Positions 1-8,626 of a DNA stretch of 64,000 nucleotides are shown here, piece after piece (positions within the stretch are counted from its first letter, which is position 1; each line of letters opens with the position of its first letter). Source of the DNA: Pseudomonas aylmerensis (GTDB taxonomy: Bacteria > Pseudomonadota > Gammaproteobacteria > Pseudomonadales > Pseudomonadaceae); NCBI RefSeq assembly GCF_001702265.1, contig NZ_MAUE01000029.1:62001-126000 (forward strand). Reading direction: 5' to 3'. The notes under the pieces are model-generated. The model was given only the letters and a program-made list of their open reading frames with translations. It made no database searches and was not told the origin of the DNA. Position numbers and translations under genes: made by a program.

Positions 1-1399
1 GGTCGAAGAGGGCGGCAGCGCGAAAGTGCAGCTCAACAATGGCTCCTGGCTGACCGGCCAGTTGAAGAACGTCGCCGAGTTGAGCGTCAACGATGCCTCC
101 AATTGGGTATTGGTAGGCGACAGCAATGTCGACGCCTTGAAGATGGGCGGCGGCGCCGTGCACTTTGGTGGGCCGGATGAGTTCTACCAGTTGGACGTCA
201 AGAGCCTGGAAGGCAACGGCACGTTCATCATGCACACCGACTTTGCCACTCACCAGACCGACTTCCTCAACGTGGAAGGCAGGGCCGAGGGGAACCACCG
301 CCTGTTGCTGGACGCCACCGGTTCGGAACTGGCCAGCGGCAAGCCGATCAAGGTGGTGCATACCGAAGGCGGCGACGCACACTTTTCCCTGGTGGGCGAC
401 ACCGTGGACATCGGCGCCTATGCCTATGGTCTGCAAAAGGACGGCAACGACTGGGAACTCGACCCGACGCGTCGCGGTACCAGCACCAGCGCCCACTCGG
501 TACTGGCGTTGTTCAACAGTGCGCCGACCGTGTTGTACGGCGAGTCGTCCATCCTGCGCACCCGCATGGGTGAATTGCGCTTCAGCGATGGCAAGGACAA
601 TGGCCTGTGGATGCGCAGCTACGGCAACAAATATGAAGTGGCCGCCAACAAAAACGGTGCCGGTTATGCGCAAACCCAGAAGGGCTTCACGATTGGCGCC
701 GACGCGCCGTTGTCCAGCGGTGATGGTCAGTGGCTGGCCGGTGTCATGGCCGGTCACAGCAGCTCGGACCTGAACCTCACTCGTGGCAGTAAAGGCGAGG
801 TCAAGAGCTACTACCTGGGTGCCTACGCCACGTGGCTGGACGATGAGAGCGGTCTGTATTTCGACGGTGTCGCCAAGCTCAACCGCTTGCACAACGACGT
901 GAACGTGATCATGAGCGACGGCAAGAAAGCCAAGGGCAGCTACGCGCAAAATGCCGTGGGGGCCTCGGCGGAATTGGGTCGCCATATCAAACTGGACAAC
1001 GACTTCTTCATCGAACCCTACGGCCAGTTGTCGGCAACCATCACCCAGGCGCAGAGCTATGAGCTGTCCAACGGCCTGCAAGCCAAGGGTGATCGCTCCA
1101 GCTCCGTGGTCGGCAAGGTGGGCGTGACCACCGGCAAGAACATCCAGCTGGACAGCGGCGGTGTGTTGCAGCCGTACCTGCGCACCGCGCTCGCCCATGA
1201 GTTCGACCAGAGCAACAAGGTGTTCGTCAACGATCAGAGCTTCAACAATGATCTGTCGGGCTCGCGAATCGAGCTGGCGGCAGGCTTGGCCATGTCGGTG
1301 TCCAAGAACGTCAAGCTGCATGCGGATATTGAAACCAGCAAAGGCAAGAAGATCGACCAGCCTTGGGGCGTCAACTTCGGTGTGCGTTACGATTTCTAA
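1..1399 (+). CDS. Autotransporter, C-terminal part (partial, 5' end outside window)
   Basis: The reading frame is open from the first bases of the window, so only the C-terminal ~465 residues are present. The first ~170 residues look like the end of a pertactin-type passenger: beta-helix-like alternation, repeated NGS/NV motifs and a junction rich in Ala/Ser/Thr. The remaining ~280 residues alternate polar and hydrophobic residues as expected for an outer-membrane beta-barrel, and the protein ends in Tyr-Asp-Phe, the terminal aromatic residue used by the Bam machinery. The role would be type Va secretion of the passenger to the cell surface. The passenger's function cannot be judged because its N-terminus is missing. 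A strong rho-independent terminator follows directly, so this is the last gene of its transcript. Confidence 0.85.
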   Translation, partial: VEEGGSAKVQLNNGSWLTGQLKNVAELSVNDASNWVLVGDSNVDALKMGGGAVHFGGPDEFYQLDVKSLEGNGTFIMHTDFATHQTDFLNVEGRAEGNHRLLLDATGSELASGKPIKVVHTEGGDAHFSLVGDTVDIGAYAYGLQKDGNDWELDPTRRGTSTSAHSVLALFNSAPTVLYGESSILRTRMGELRFSDGKDNGLWMRSYGNKYEVAANKNGAGYAQTQKGFTIGADAPLSSGDGQWLAGVMAGHSSSDLNLTRGSKGEVKSYYLGAYATWLDDESGLYFDGVAKLNRLHNDVNVIMSDGKKAKGSYAQNAVGASAELGRHIKLDNDFFIEPYGQLSATITQAQSYELSNGLQAKGDRSSSVVGKVGVTTGKNIQLDSGGVLQPYLRTALAHEFDQSNKVFVNDQSFNNDLSGSRIELAAGLAMSVSKNVKLHADIETSKGKKIDQPWGVNFGVRYDF

Positions 1400-1418
1400 G
1401 GCGCACACACACTTGAAC

Positions 1419-1446
1419 AGGGGAAGCTAGGGCTTCCCCTTTTTTG
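1419..1446 (+). terminator. Rho-independent terminator after the autotransporter gene
   Basis: A 9-bp perfect stem (AGGGGAAGC / GCTTCCCCT) with a 4-nt loop is followed by a T run. It lies 20 bp after the autotransporter stop. The convergent LysE gene ends just beyond it, so it may act in both directions, although the T run favours the plus strand. Confidence 0.85.
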
Positions 1447-1451
1447 TGCCT

Positions 1452-2051
1452 TCAGATCAGTACGCCGAGCCAGGTCGAACCCAGCAGGAGCAAGGCCATG
1501 CACTGGTTGAAACGGCGCATGGCCTGCGCCGAGCGCAAGACCCGGCTGGAGCCTGCGCCCAGCATCGCCCAGGCGCCGAGACAGGGCAGGGAAATCAGGA
1601 AAAACACCAGCGACAGGATCAGCACCTGGTGCTGGCGGTCTGCGCCAGTGCCGGCGAACACACTGACCACCGCCAATGCCATCATCCAGGTCTTGGGGTT
1701 GATCAATTGCAGGCTGGCGGCGCCCGTCAAGCCCAGGCGTGTTTGCGCCGATTGCGGGTCGATCGCGGTTGTCGGTGCGCGGAAAATCTGCCAGGCCAGA
1801 TAGCTTAGCCACGCCACACCAGCCCACTGCATCGCGCTTTGTACCCTGGGCAGTTGCACCAGCGACTGGCCCACGCCGGCCCCCACCAGCAGCACAATCC
1901 CCGCCGCGCCGGCGCACGCCCCGAGGATGATCGGCAAGGCGGCCTTGAAGCCATACCGCGCGCTGTTGCTTAGCACCAGGATATTGGTAGGGCCGGGGGT
2001 GATGGAGGCGACGAAGGCGAACAGCATGAACGGCAGCAACGTGGGCAACAT
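1452..2051 (-). CDS. LysE/RhtB-family amino-acid exporter
   Basis: This 199-residue protein is hydrophobic throughout, with about five to six membrane segments. It carries the N-terminal LysE signature (SITPGPTNILVLSNSARYG), in which the Pro-Gly-Pro-x-N motif is diagnostic. The family exports amino acids or related small metabolites by proton antiport; the substrate cannot be read from sequence. It lies 54 bp downstream of the AraC regulator on the same strand, so the two may be co-transcribed and the regulator may control the exporter. The length is normal for the family (about 200-210 residues). The start is an ATG giving an immediate hydrophobic segment. Confidence 0.85.
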   Translation of the reverse strand: MLPTLLPFMLFAFVASITPGPTNILVLSNSARYGFKAALPIILGACAGAAGIVLLVGAGVGQSLVQLPRVQSAMQWAGVAWLSYLAWQIFRAPTTAIDPQSAQTRLGLTGAASLQLINPKTWMMALAVVSVFAGTGADRQHQVLILSLVFFLISLPCLGAWAMLGAGSSRVLRSAQAMRRFNQCMALLLLGSTWLGVLI

Positions 2052-2105
2052 GGCGGGTGACTCCGGTAAACCAATGGATGGAGTCGATCTTCGCCAGCGC
2101 GCACG

Positions 2106-2945
2106 TTACCTGTCTGGAAGATTTGAGCAGCGCTTGCGGTACGCGGCGGGCGTCAGACCGTAGGCGCGCACGAACCAGCGACCGAGGTGGCTCTGGTCGG
2201 CAAAGCCCAGGGCGATTGCCACATCGGCCGGTTGCTCGCCCTTGGCCAGCCAGTGCCGGGCGCGCGCCAGGCGCAGTTGCACCAGATAGGCATGCGGCGG
2301 CAGGCCGAAGGCGCTCTTGAACGCGCGGGTCAGGCGGAAGCGGTCGACGCCACAGGCCAGCGCCAGTTCATCCATGCCGACGTCGTGATGCAGGTGGGCG
2401 TGCAGGTATTCCCGCGCCTTGTGGGCCACCCGCGGCAGGCGTGGATCCTCGCGGTAACGGCTACGCCAGTGCAGTTGGGCTGTGAGGCGCTCGAGCAACT
2501 GGTCCATGGCCCGTTGCCGCACAATGCGCAACTCGCCACTGTGCAGGGTCTGGAAGGCCTGGCTGGTGGCAATGGCCAGGCGCGGGTCGCTGGTCAAGGT
2601 GTGGGCGAACCCCAGTTGGCTGTCGAGCGGCGCCTCTTCGAACACCGCACTCACTTCCCGCGCCAGCCACTGCGGGTCGAGGTAGAGCATGTGGTAGGTG
2701 AAGCCGTCCGGCGTGGGCGCATCGCCGTCATGCAACTCGCCGGGCTCGACCAGGAACACCTGGCCGGGCACGCTGTTGTGACGGGTGCGACGGCAGTTGA
2801 ATTGCTGCACGCCTTGTTCAGTCACGCCGACCAGGTAGCTGTCGTGCCAATGGGGGTCGTAGGCATGCCCCTCGAAATGCGCGCGCAGGGTCTCGATGCC
2901 GGTGTCGGCGTCCTGGGACAGGTCGATCCAATTGCGCGCGGCCAT
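2106..2945 (-). CDS. AraC-family transcriptional regulator
   Basis: This 279-residue protein has an N-terminal cupin-type sensor domain (residues ~15-150, with the HWHDSY and VEPGELH motifs of AraC ligand-binding folds). It ends in two helix-turn-helix motifs (residues ~180-275), including the family signature around ALGFADQSHLGRWFVRAYGLTPAAYR. It probably senses a small metabolite and controls the LysE-type exporter immediately downstream. That link is inferred from adjacency and the common pairing of such genes. The effector is unknown. Confidence 0.88.
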   Translation of the reverse strand: MAARNWIDLSQDADTGIETLRAHFEGHAYDPHWHDSYLVGVTEQGVQQFNCRRTRHNSVPGQVFLVEPGELHDGDAPTPDGFTYHMLYLDPQWLAREVSAVFEEAPLDSQLGFAHTLTSDPRLAIATSQAFQTLHSGELRIVRQRAMDQLLERLTAQLHWRSRYREDPRLPRVAHKAREYLHAHLHHDVGMDELALACGVDRFRLTRAFKSAFGLPPHAYLVQLRLARARHWLAKGEQPADVAIALGFADQSHLGRWFVRAYGLTPAAYRKRCSNLPDR

Positions 2946-3017
2946 AAGACACCGGGACGGAATGTGTAAGGGTATTAGCGCCCAGCGGCTCCAGGGCGTC
3001 TAGAAGGTTTGTGCAGC

Positions 3018-3659
3018 CTAGCCGAACAGTCCGGCGGCGATGTTGATCGAGAAACCCAGGATCGCGGTGTTGAACAGGAATCCGATCAACGACTGGCCCA
3101 GCACCACCTTGCGCATGCCCCGGGTGGCAACGCCGACGTCGGAGGTTTGCACCGCCACGCCGATGGTGAAGGAAAAATACAGGAAGTCCCAATAGTTGGG
3201 GGTCAGCAAGCCTTCGGCAAAACGCAGCGCCGGCTCCTTGCCCTCCCAGGTGTAATAGAGGCGGGCGTAATGCACGCTGAAAATCACCCCGATCAGCAGC
3301 CACGAACCGATCACCGTCAGCCCGGTAAAGCCGTAGTGCAGCAAGCGCTCGGACGTGGCCAGGTCCTTGCTGCCGACCAGCTCGAACGTGATGGTGGCCA
3401 AACTCGCGATGGCCGCGATGCACACCATGAACAGCACCAGCCCGGCATTTTCATCCTCGATCTCGGCGATGCGTTTTACATCCTGGGCCTTGGCGCGGAT
3501 GGTCAGCCACAGCATCAGCACCAGGTAAGTCCAGACCCCGGCGTTCCAGCCGATGAGGATCTTGCTCACGAGAGTATCCGCCGGCGCCAGGATGCCTACG
3601 GCAAGGCCAAGCACGGCGGCGGAAGAGAGGCGAGGGTGGGTACGGGCTAGAAACGGCAT
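3018..3659 (-). CDS. DUF1345 integral membrane protein
   Basis: This 213-residue protein has about five hydrophobic segments (residues ~12-50, 72-95, 110-130, 165-185 and 190-212). The conserved block HYARLYYTWEGKEPALRF followed by YWDFLYFSFTIGVAVQTSDV is typical of the DUF1345 family. The family has an ion-channel-like pattern (an SFTIG sequence near a pore-like region) but no established function. It is monocistronic: 72 bp separate it from the AraC gene, and its promoter must lie within the repeat-filled region at 3660-4077. Confidence 0.8.
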   Translation of the reverse strand: MPFLARTHPRLSSAAVLGLAVGILAPADTLVSKILIGWNAGVWTYLVLMLWLTIRAKAQDVKRIAEIEDENAGLVLFMVCIAAIASLATITFELVGSKDLATSERLLHYGFTGLTVIGSWLLIGVIFSVHYARLYYTWEGKEPALRFAEGLLTPNYWDFLYFSFTIGVAVQTSDVGVATRGMRKVVLGQSLIGFLFNTAILGFSINIAAGLFG

Positions 3660-3756
3660 GGCAGCTCACACATGGCTATTTGTGAGCACCTTAGCGCATT
3701 CTGAAGCGGCTGGCCCAATGGTGAGCTTGTGGAGAGCGAGGGGGTATGGGGGGAGC

Positions 3757-3923
3757 ATGGGTTCATGGGGTGAAGATGGCTCCATGGGGTGGACTGGCTT
3801 CATGTGGTGAACTGGGGGCAAGGGGTAAAGATGGCTTCATGTGGTGAACGGGTGTCATGTGGTGAGCATGGCTTCATGTGTTAAAGATGGCTTAATGTGG
3901 TGAGCAGGCTTCATGTGGCGAGC
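3757..3923. repeat. Degenerate 19-bp tandem array abutting a REPIN
   Basis: About eight imperfect copies of a unit close to ATGGCTTCATGTGGTGAAC lie head to tail. The spacing is roughly 19 bp, with one longer unit near 3805. Copies get closer to consensus toward the right, and the last one (GGCTTCATGTGGCGAGC) is the outer edge of the adjacent REP sequence. This suggests the array grew by duplication of the REP flank. Reading frames across it are open but show no protein-like composition. The rest of the 418-bp gap (3660-4077) holds only this array, the REPIN, and presumably the DUF1345 promoter. Confidence 0.75.
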
Positions 3924-4047
3924 GGGCTTGCCCCGCGTTGGGCTGCGAAGCAGCCCCGATAGTCTCACCGCGGTTTTCCAGATATTCCGGGGTGGATGGT
4001 TTTGGGGCCGCTTCGCAGCCCAACGCGGGGCAAGCCCGCTCGCCACA
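3914..4047. repeat. REPIN: two inverted REP sequences with 38-bp arms
   Basis: The arms 3914-3951 and 4010-4047 are perfect reverse complements (outer end TGTGGCGAGCGGGCTTGCC), separated by 58 bp. This is the REP-doublet structure (REPIN) common in P. fluorescens-group genomes and mobilised by RAYT transposases. No RAYT gene is present in the window. A related single copy lies at 20671-20715. It lies just after the RND transporter gene and could also stop or stabilise that transcript. Confidence 0.85.
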
Positions 4048-4077
4048 ACAAGCTAGTCACAAGAACCACCGCCCGCA

Positions 4078-7000
4078 TCAGCCCTTCTTGCGCACCAGCT
4101 TCATCACCACCACAAAAAACACCGGCACAAACACCACCGCCAACGTCGCGGTAATCATCCCGCCGATCACCCCGGTACCAATTGCCTGCTGGCTCGCCGA
4201 GCTGGCGCCGGTGGCAATCGCCAGCGGCACCACGCCGAGGATGAACGCCAGCGAGGTCATGATGATCGGTCGCAACCTCAGCCGCGCGGCCTTGAGGGTC
4301 GCATCGATCAGGTCTTCGCCCTGGTCATACAGGTCCTTGGCAAATTCGATGATCAGGATCGCGTTCTTCGCCGACAGCCCGATGATGGTGATCAAGCCGA
4401 CCTTGAAGAACACATCGTTGGGCATGCCACGCAAGGTCACGGCCAGCACCGCGCCGAGGACGCCCAACGGCACTACCAGCAGCACGGAGGTCGGGATCGA
4501 CCAGCTTTCATACAGCGCCGCCAGGCACAGGAACACGATCAGCAGCGACAACCCCAACAGCAAGGGTGCCTGCGAGCCGGACAAGCGTTCCTGCAACGAC
4601 AACCCGGTCCATTCCTGGCCAAGGCCCGCCGGCAACTGGCTGACCAGGCGCTGGATTTCTTCCATCGCTTCGCCGGTGCTGTGGCCCGGCGCGGCCTCAC
4701 CACTGATGGCAATCGCCGGATAACCGTTGTAGCGGGTCAGCTGCGCCGGGCCCTGGGTCCACTTGGCTTCGACAAACGCCGACAGCGGCACCATCTTTCC
4801 AGCGTTGTTGCGCACGTGGATCTTCATCAAGTCGGCGACCTGGCTGCGCTGGTCACCTTCGGCCTGCACCACCACCCGCTGCATGCGGCCCTGGTTGGGG
4901 AAATCGTTGACATACGCCGAGCCGATGGCCGAGGACAGCACGTTGCCGACATCGGCAAACGACACGCCCAGCGCATTGGCCTGCTTGCGGTCGACTTCCA
5001 ACTGCACCTGCGGCGCCTCGGCGAGGGCGCTTTCGCGCACGTTGGCGAGGATCGGGCTTTTTTCCGCGGCCGCCAGCAGCTCGGTACGGGCCTGCATCAA
5101 TGCGGCGTGGCCGACGCCCCCTCGGTCCTGCAGACGGAATTCGAACCCGCTGGAAGTGCCCAGCCCATCCACCGGCGGCGGCAGGATCGCATAGGCGATC
5201 GCATCCTTGAGCTCGCTGAACGTCGCGTTGGCGCGGTCGGCAATCGAGGCGGCGGAGTCATCGCTGCCACGCTGCGACCAGTCCTTGAGCGTGGTGAACG
5301 CCAACGCCGCGTTCTGCCCCGAGCCGGAGAAGCTGAAGCCCATGATCATGGTGGTATCGCCCACCCCTGGCTCGCTGGCGTTGTGCGCTTCGATCTGCTC
5401 GGCGACCTGCACCGTGCGGTTCTTGCTCGCACCCGGCGGCAGCTGGATATCGGTGATGGTGTAGCCCTGGTCTTCGACCGGCAGGAACGAGGAGGGCAGG
5501 CGGCTGAACATCAACCCCAGGCCCACCAGCAACACCAGGTAGACCAGCAGGTAGCGGCCGCTGCGCTTGAGCGCATAGGCCACCCAGCCTTCGTAGCGAT
5601 CGGTGAGTTGCTCGAAACGTTTGTTGAACCAGCCGAAGAACCCCCCCTTGGCATGGTGCTCGCCCTTGGCGATCGGCTTGAGCAGGGTGGCGCACAGCGC
5701 CGGGGTCAAGGTCAGGGCCAGGAACGCCGAGAACAGGATCGAGGTGGCCATCGACAGCGAGAACTGCTGGTAGATCACCCCCACCGAACCGGCCATGAAC
5801 GCCATCGGCAGGAACACCGCCACCAGCACCAGGGTAATCCCGACGATAGCGCCCGTGATCTGGCCCATGGCTTTCTTCGTCGCCTCCTTGGGCGACAGGC
5901 CCTCGGTGACCATGATCCGCTCGACGTTCTCCACCACCACAATGGCGTCATCCACCAGGATGCCGATGGCCAGCACCATGCCAAACATGGTCAGCACGTT
6001 GATCGAGAACCCCAGCAACAGCATGGTCGCGAAGGTGCCCATCAGCGCGATCGGCACCACCAGCGTCGGGATCAGCGTATAGCGCACGTTCTGCAGGAAC
6101 AGGAACATCACCGCAAACACCAGCGCCATGGCTTCGAGCAGGGTGTAGACCACCTTGGTGATCGAGACCTTGACGAACGGCGAGGTGTCGTACGGAATCT
6201 TGTATTCGACATTGGCCGGGAAGTAGCGCGACAGCTCGTCCATCTTCGCCCGCACCAGGGTCGCCGTGTTCAACGCGTTGGCGCCCGGCGCCAGTTGCAC
6301 GCTGACGGCGGTGGACGGCTTGCCGTTCAGGCGCGTGGAAAACTGGTACTCCTGGCTGCCGATTTCCACCCGCGCCACGTCGCCGATGCGCACGGTGGAG
6401 CCATCCGGATTGGCCTTGAGCACGATGTCGGCGAATTCCGCCGGCGTCGACAGCTGGCCCTTGACCAGGATCGCGGCGGTGATTTCCTGGGTCCTGGTGC
6501 CCGGCAAGTCGCCGATGCTGCCAGCGGAAACCTGGGCGTTCTGCGCGCTGATCGCGGCATTCACGTCCGCCGGGGTCAGGTTGAAGCCGATCAGCTTTTG
6601 CGGGTCGATCCAGATGCGCATGGCGCGCTCGGCGCCATACAACTGCGCCTTGCCGACCCCGTCGAGGCGCTTGAGCTCGTTCATCACGTTGCGCGCCAGG
6701 TAATCGCTGAGCGCTACGTCATCGAGCTTGCCGTCGCTGGAGGTGAGGGTCACCAGCAGCAGGAAACCGGCGGACACTTTCTCCACCTGCAAACCCTGCT
6801 GCGTCACCGCTTGCGGCAGGCGCGGCTCGACTGCCTTGAGACGGTTTTGCACATCCACCTGGGCCATTTCCGGATCGGTGCCCGGCTGGAACGTCGCGGT
6901 GATGGTGGCCGAACCGAGGCTGCTCTGGGATTCGAAATACAACAGGTGGTCGGCGCCATTGAGCTCCTGCTCGATCAGGCTGACCACGCTTTCGTCCAGG

Positions 7001-7173
7001 GTCTGGGCCGAGGCACCGGGATACACCGCGTAGATCTCGACTTTGGGCGGCGCGACGTTGGGGTACTGCGCCACCGGCAACTGCGGGATCGCCAGCAAGC
7101 CGGCGAGCAGGATAAACAGGGCGACCACCCAGGCGAAGATCGGGCGATCAATAAAGAACTGCGGCATTCTCAA
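4078..7173 (-). CDS. RND (HAE1) multidrug efflux inner-membrane transporter
   Basis: This 1031-residue protein has the two-fold RND layout: TM1 near residues 12-30, a large periplasmic domain, TM2-6 (~340-500), TM7 (~540), a second periplasmic loop and TM8-12 (~865-1025). The proton-relay Asp-Asp pair in TM4 is visible (LVDDAIVVVENVERIM), and the HAE1 start (FFIDRPIFAWVVALFI) is textbook. It pumps hydrophobic or amphiphilic toxicants from periplasm and inner membrane to an outer-membrane channel. Its adaptor gene lies 6 bp upstream; no outer-membrane factor gene is linked, so it must borrow one (as MexXY uses OprM). Regulation is probably by the divergent two-component system. Confidence 0.93.
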   Translation of the reverse strand: MRMPQFFIDRPIFAWVVALFILLAGLLAIPQLPVAQYPNVAPPKVEIYAVYPGASAQTLDESVVSLIEQELNGADHLLYFESQSSLGSATITATFQPGTDPEMAQVDVQNRLKAVEPRLPQAVTQQGLQVEKVSAGFLLLVTLTSSDGKLDDVALSDYLARNVMNELKRLDGVGKAQLYGAERAMRIWIDPQKLIGFNLTPADVNAAISAQNAQVSAGSIGDLPGTRTQEITAAILVKGQLSTPAEFADIVLKANPDGSTVRIGDVARVEIGSQEYQFSTRLNGKPSTAVSVQLAPGANALNTATLVRAKMDELSRYFPANVEYKIPYDTSPFVKVSITKVVYTLLEAMALVFAVMFLFLQNVRYTLIPTLVVPIALMGTFATMLLLGFSINVLTMFGMVLAIGILVDDAIVVVENVERIMVTEGLSPKEATKKAMGQITGAIVGITLVLVAVFLPMAFMAGSVGVIYQQFSLSMATSILFSAFLALTLTPALCATLLKPIAKGEHHAKGGFFGWFNKRFEQLTDRYEGWVAYALKRSGRYLLVYLVLLVGLGLMFSRLPSSFLPVEDQGYTITDIQLPPGASKNRTVQVAEQIEAHNASEPGVGDTTMIMGFSFSGSGQNAALAFTTLKDWSQRGSDDSAASIADRANATFSELKDAIAYAILPPPVDGLGTSSGFEFRLQDRGGVGHAALMQARTELLAAAEKSPILANVRESALAEAPQVQLEVDRKQANALGVSFADVGNVLSSAIGSAYVNDFPNQGRMQRVVVQAEGDQRSQVADLMKIHVRNNAGKMVPLSAFVEAKWTQGPAQLTRYNGYPAIAISGEAAPGHSTGEAMEEIQRLVSQLPAGLGQEWTGLSLQERLSGSQAPLLLGLSLLIVFLCLAALYESWSIPTSVLLVVPLGVLGAVLAVTLRGMPNDVFFKVGLITIIGLSAKNAILIIEFAKDLYDQGEDLIDATLKAARLRLRPIIMTSLAFILGVVPLAIATGASSASQQAIGTGVIGGMITATLAVVFVPVFFVVVMKLVRKKG

Positions 7174-7179
7174 TAATCC

Positions 7180-8337
7180 TTATTGGCCGGGTGCCTGGGC
7201 GAGCGGCACGGGGCTGTCATCCACCTGGACTTTTTCACCGGGGCGCGCGTGTTGCAGGCCTTCGACGACGATGCGGTCACCGGGCTTGAGGCCGCTGCTG
7301 ACGATCCAGCGGTCCTCGACCACCGCACCCAGCTCCACCGGTTGCTGGCTCACGGTTTGCTCGGCGTCCAGCAGCAGCACCATGGGAATGCCGGCGCTGT
7401 CGCGGACGATGGCGCGTTGCGGCACGCTGATGCCTTGTTTATCGACGGCCTGCTCCAGGCGCACGCGCACAAAGCTGCCAGGGAGCAAATCGAGGTCCGG
7501 GTTGGGGAATTCGCTGCGCAGGATGATCTGCCCGGTGCCGGGGTCGACGCTGATTTCGGCGAACAGCAATTTGCCCGGCAGTGGGTAGAGGCTGCCATCG
7601 TCCTGGATAAGAGTGGCCTTGGCCTGGTCCTGGCCGACCTGCTTCAGGCTGCCGGCGCGGAAGGCGCGCCGCAGGTCGTTCAGTTCGCGGGTGGACTGGG
7701 TCAGGTCGGCGTGGATCGGGTCCAGTTGCTGGATGATCGCCAGGGGCGTGGCCTCGTTCTGGCCGACCAGTGCGCCTTCGGTGACCAGCGCGCGGCCGAT
7801 GCGCCCGGAAATCGGCGCCGTCACGGTGGCGTAGCCCAGGTTCAGCTTGGCGCGCTCGACGGCCGCCTTGTTGGCGGCGACTTCGGCGTTGGTCTGGCGC
7901 ACGGCGGCCCGGGCGTTGTCGTAGTCCTGGCCGCTGATGGCGTTGCCTTCGACCAGTTGGCTGTAGCGCTGCTCCTGCAGGCGCGCCTGGAACGCATTGG
8001 CCTCGGCCTTGCTCAGGTTGGCCTGGGCGCTGTCGAGGTCAGCCTTGAACGGCGCCGGGTCAATGCGAAACAGCACGTCGCCCTGTTTGACGTCGTGACC
8101 TTCCTTGAACACCCGCTGCATCACCACACCGGCTACCCGCGCGCGCACTTCGGCGATGCGCGGTGCGGCGATGCGCCCGCTCAGCTCGCTGCTGATGGAC
8201 AGGGGCTTGGCCTGCAGGGTTTCAATGCGAACTTTGGCCAGCGGCATTTCCGGCGCTTGCGTGGCCGACTTGTCGCAGGCACTCAGTGCCAGCGTCAGGG
8301 CCAGCAGGCAAAACGGCGCAAACAGATTCTTTGACAT
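7180..8337 (-). CDS. RND efflux periplasmic adaptor (membrane fusion lipoprotein)
   Basis: This is a 385-residue protein from the ATG at 8337; the frame stays open for 100 more codons upstream but through a REP palindrome, so the ATG is preferred. It starts with a lipoprotein signal peptide ending in LSAC (Cys21). A beta-barrel/lipoyl half (RVAGVVMQRVFKEGHDVKQGDVLFRID), an alpha hairpin (residues ~95-165) and the second lipoyl half (TAPISGRIGRALVTEGALV) follow. It links the RND transporter to an outer-membrane channel. It is the first gene of a two-gene operon with the transporter and is divergent from the response-regulator gene. Confidence 0.92.
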   Translation of the reverse strand: MSKNLFAPFCLLALTLALSACDKSATQAPEMPLAKVRIETLQAKPLSISSELSGRIAAPRIAEVRARVAGVVMQRVFKEGHDVKQGDVLFRIDPAPFKADLDSAQANLSKAEANAFQARLQEQRYSQLVEGNAISGQDYDNARAAVRQTNAEVAANKAAVERAKLNLGYATVTAPISGRIGRALVTEGALVGQNEATPLAIIQQLDPIHADLTQSTRELNDLRRAFRAGSLKQVGQDQAKATLIQDDGSLYPLPGKLLFAEISVDPGTGQIILRSEFPNPDLDLLPGSFVRVRLEQAVDKQGISVPQRAIVRDSAGIPMVLLLDAEQTVSQQPVELGAVVEDRWIVSSGLKPGDRIVVEGLQHARPGEKVQVDDSPVPLAQAPGQ

Positions 8338-8389
8338 GCTCTTATCCCAATATTGACTGGCGCATCCTAAGGTCACCTGCGCCGTGGTG

Positions 8390-8418
8390 CTGTGAAGCTG
8401 TGTAGGTGGTCTGTGAAG
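8390..8418 (-). promoter_or_regulatory. Candidate response-regulator site: three CTGTGNAG repeats
   Basis: CTGTGAAG (8390-8397), CTGTGTAG (8398-8405) and CTGTGAAG (8411-8418) form a same-direction cluster 53-81 bp upstream of the adaptor start codon. Directly repeated octamers upstream of the regulated promoter are typical of OmpR/PhoB-class response regulators such as the one encoded divergently. The link to that regulator is inference. No clear -35/-10 pair was recognised between this cluster and the adaptor gene. Confidence 0.4.
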
Positions 8419-8486
8419 AAATGTAAGGTGCGACCCATAGTCGGCAGAGGGCGTATATCCTTGCACAATCCTGCAAGCACTGGAGA

Positions 8487-8585
8487 TCCCATGTGGGAGG
8501 GGGCTTGCCCCAGATCGCGGTGTATCAGTCGAAACAGCCTTCACTGACCCACCGCTGTCGGCGGCAAGCCCCCTCCCACATGGGA
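8487..8585. repeat. REPIN between the efflux operon and the two-component genes
   Basis: Arms 8487-8509 and 8563-8585 are 23-bp perfect reverse complements (TCCCATGTGGGAGGGGGCTT and its partner), separated by 53 bp. The family is the same GTGGGAGGGGGCTTGCC type as the element at 28725-28810. It separates the two divergent transcription units. Confidence 0.85.
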
Positions 8586-8626
8586 TTTGTGTACGACCAA
8601 TAACTGTATTTTCTGGAAACACCTTT

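Noticed and set aside
3757..3923. CRISPR-like array
   Set aside because: The units are contiguous ~19-bp imperfect repeats with no spacers, and no cas genes are nearby. It is a tandem array at a REPIN edge.
4681..7176. 831-codon plus-strand ORF opposite the RND transporter, and similar long ORFs opposite muxBC, glgE and treS
   Set aside because: These are complementary-strand shadows of high-GC coding sequence. Their composition is His/Gln/Arg rich, they show no family motifs, and the opposite strand encodes clear proteins.
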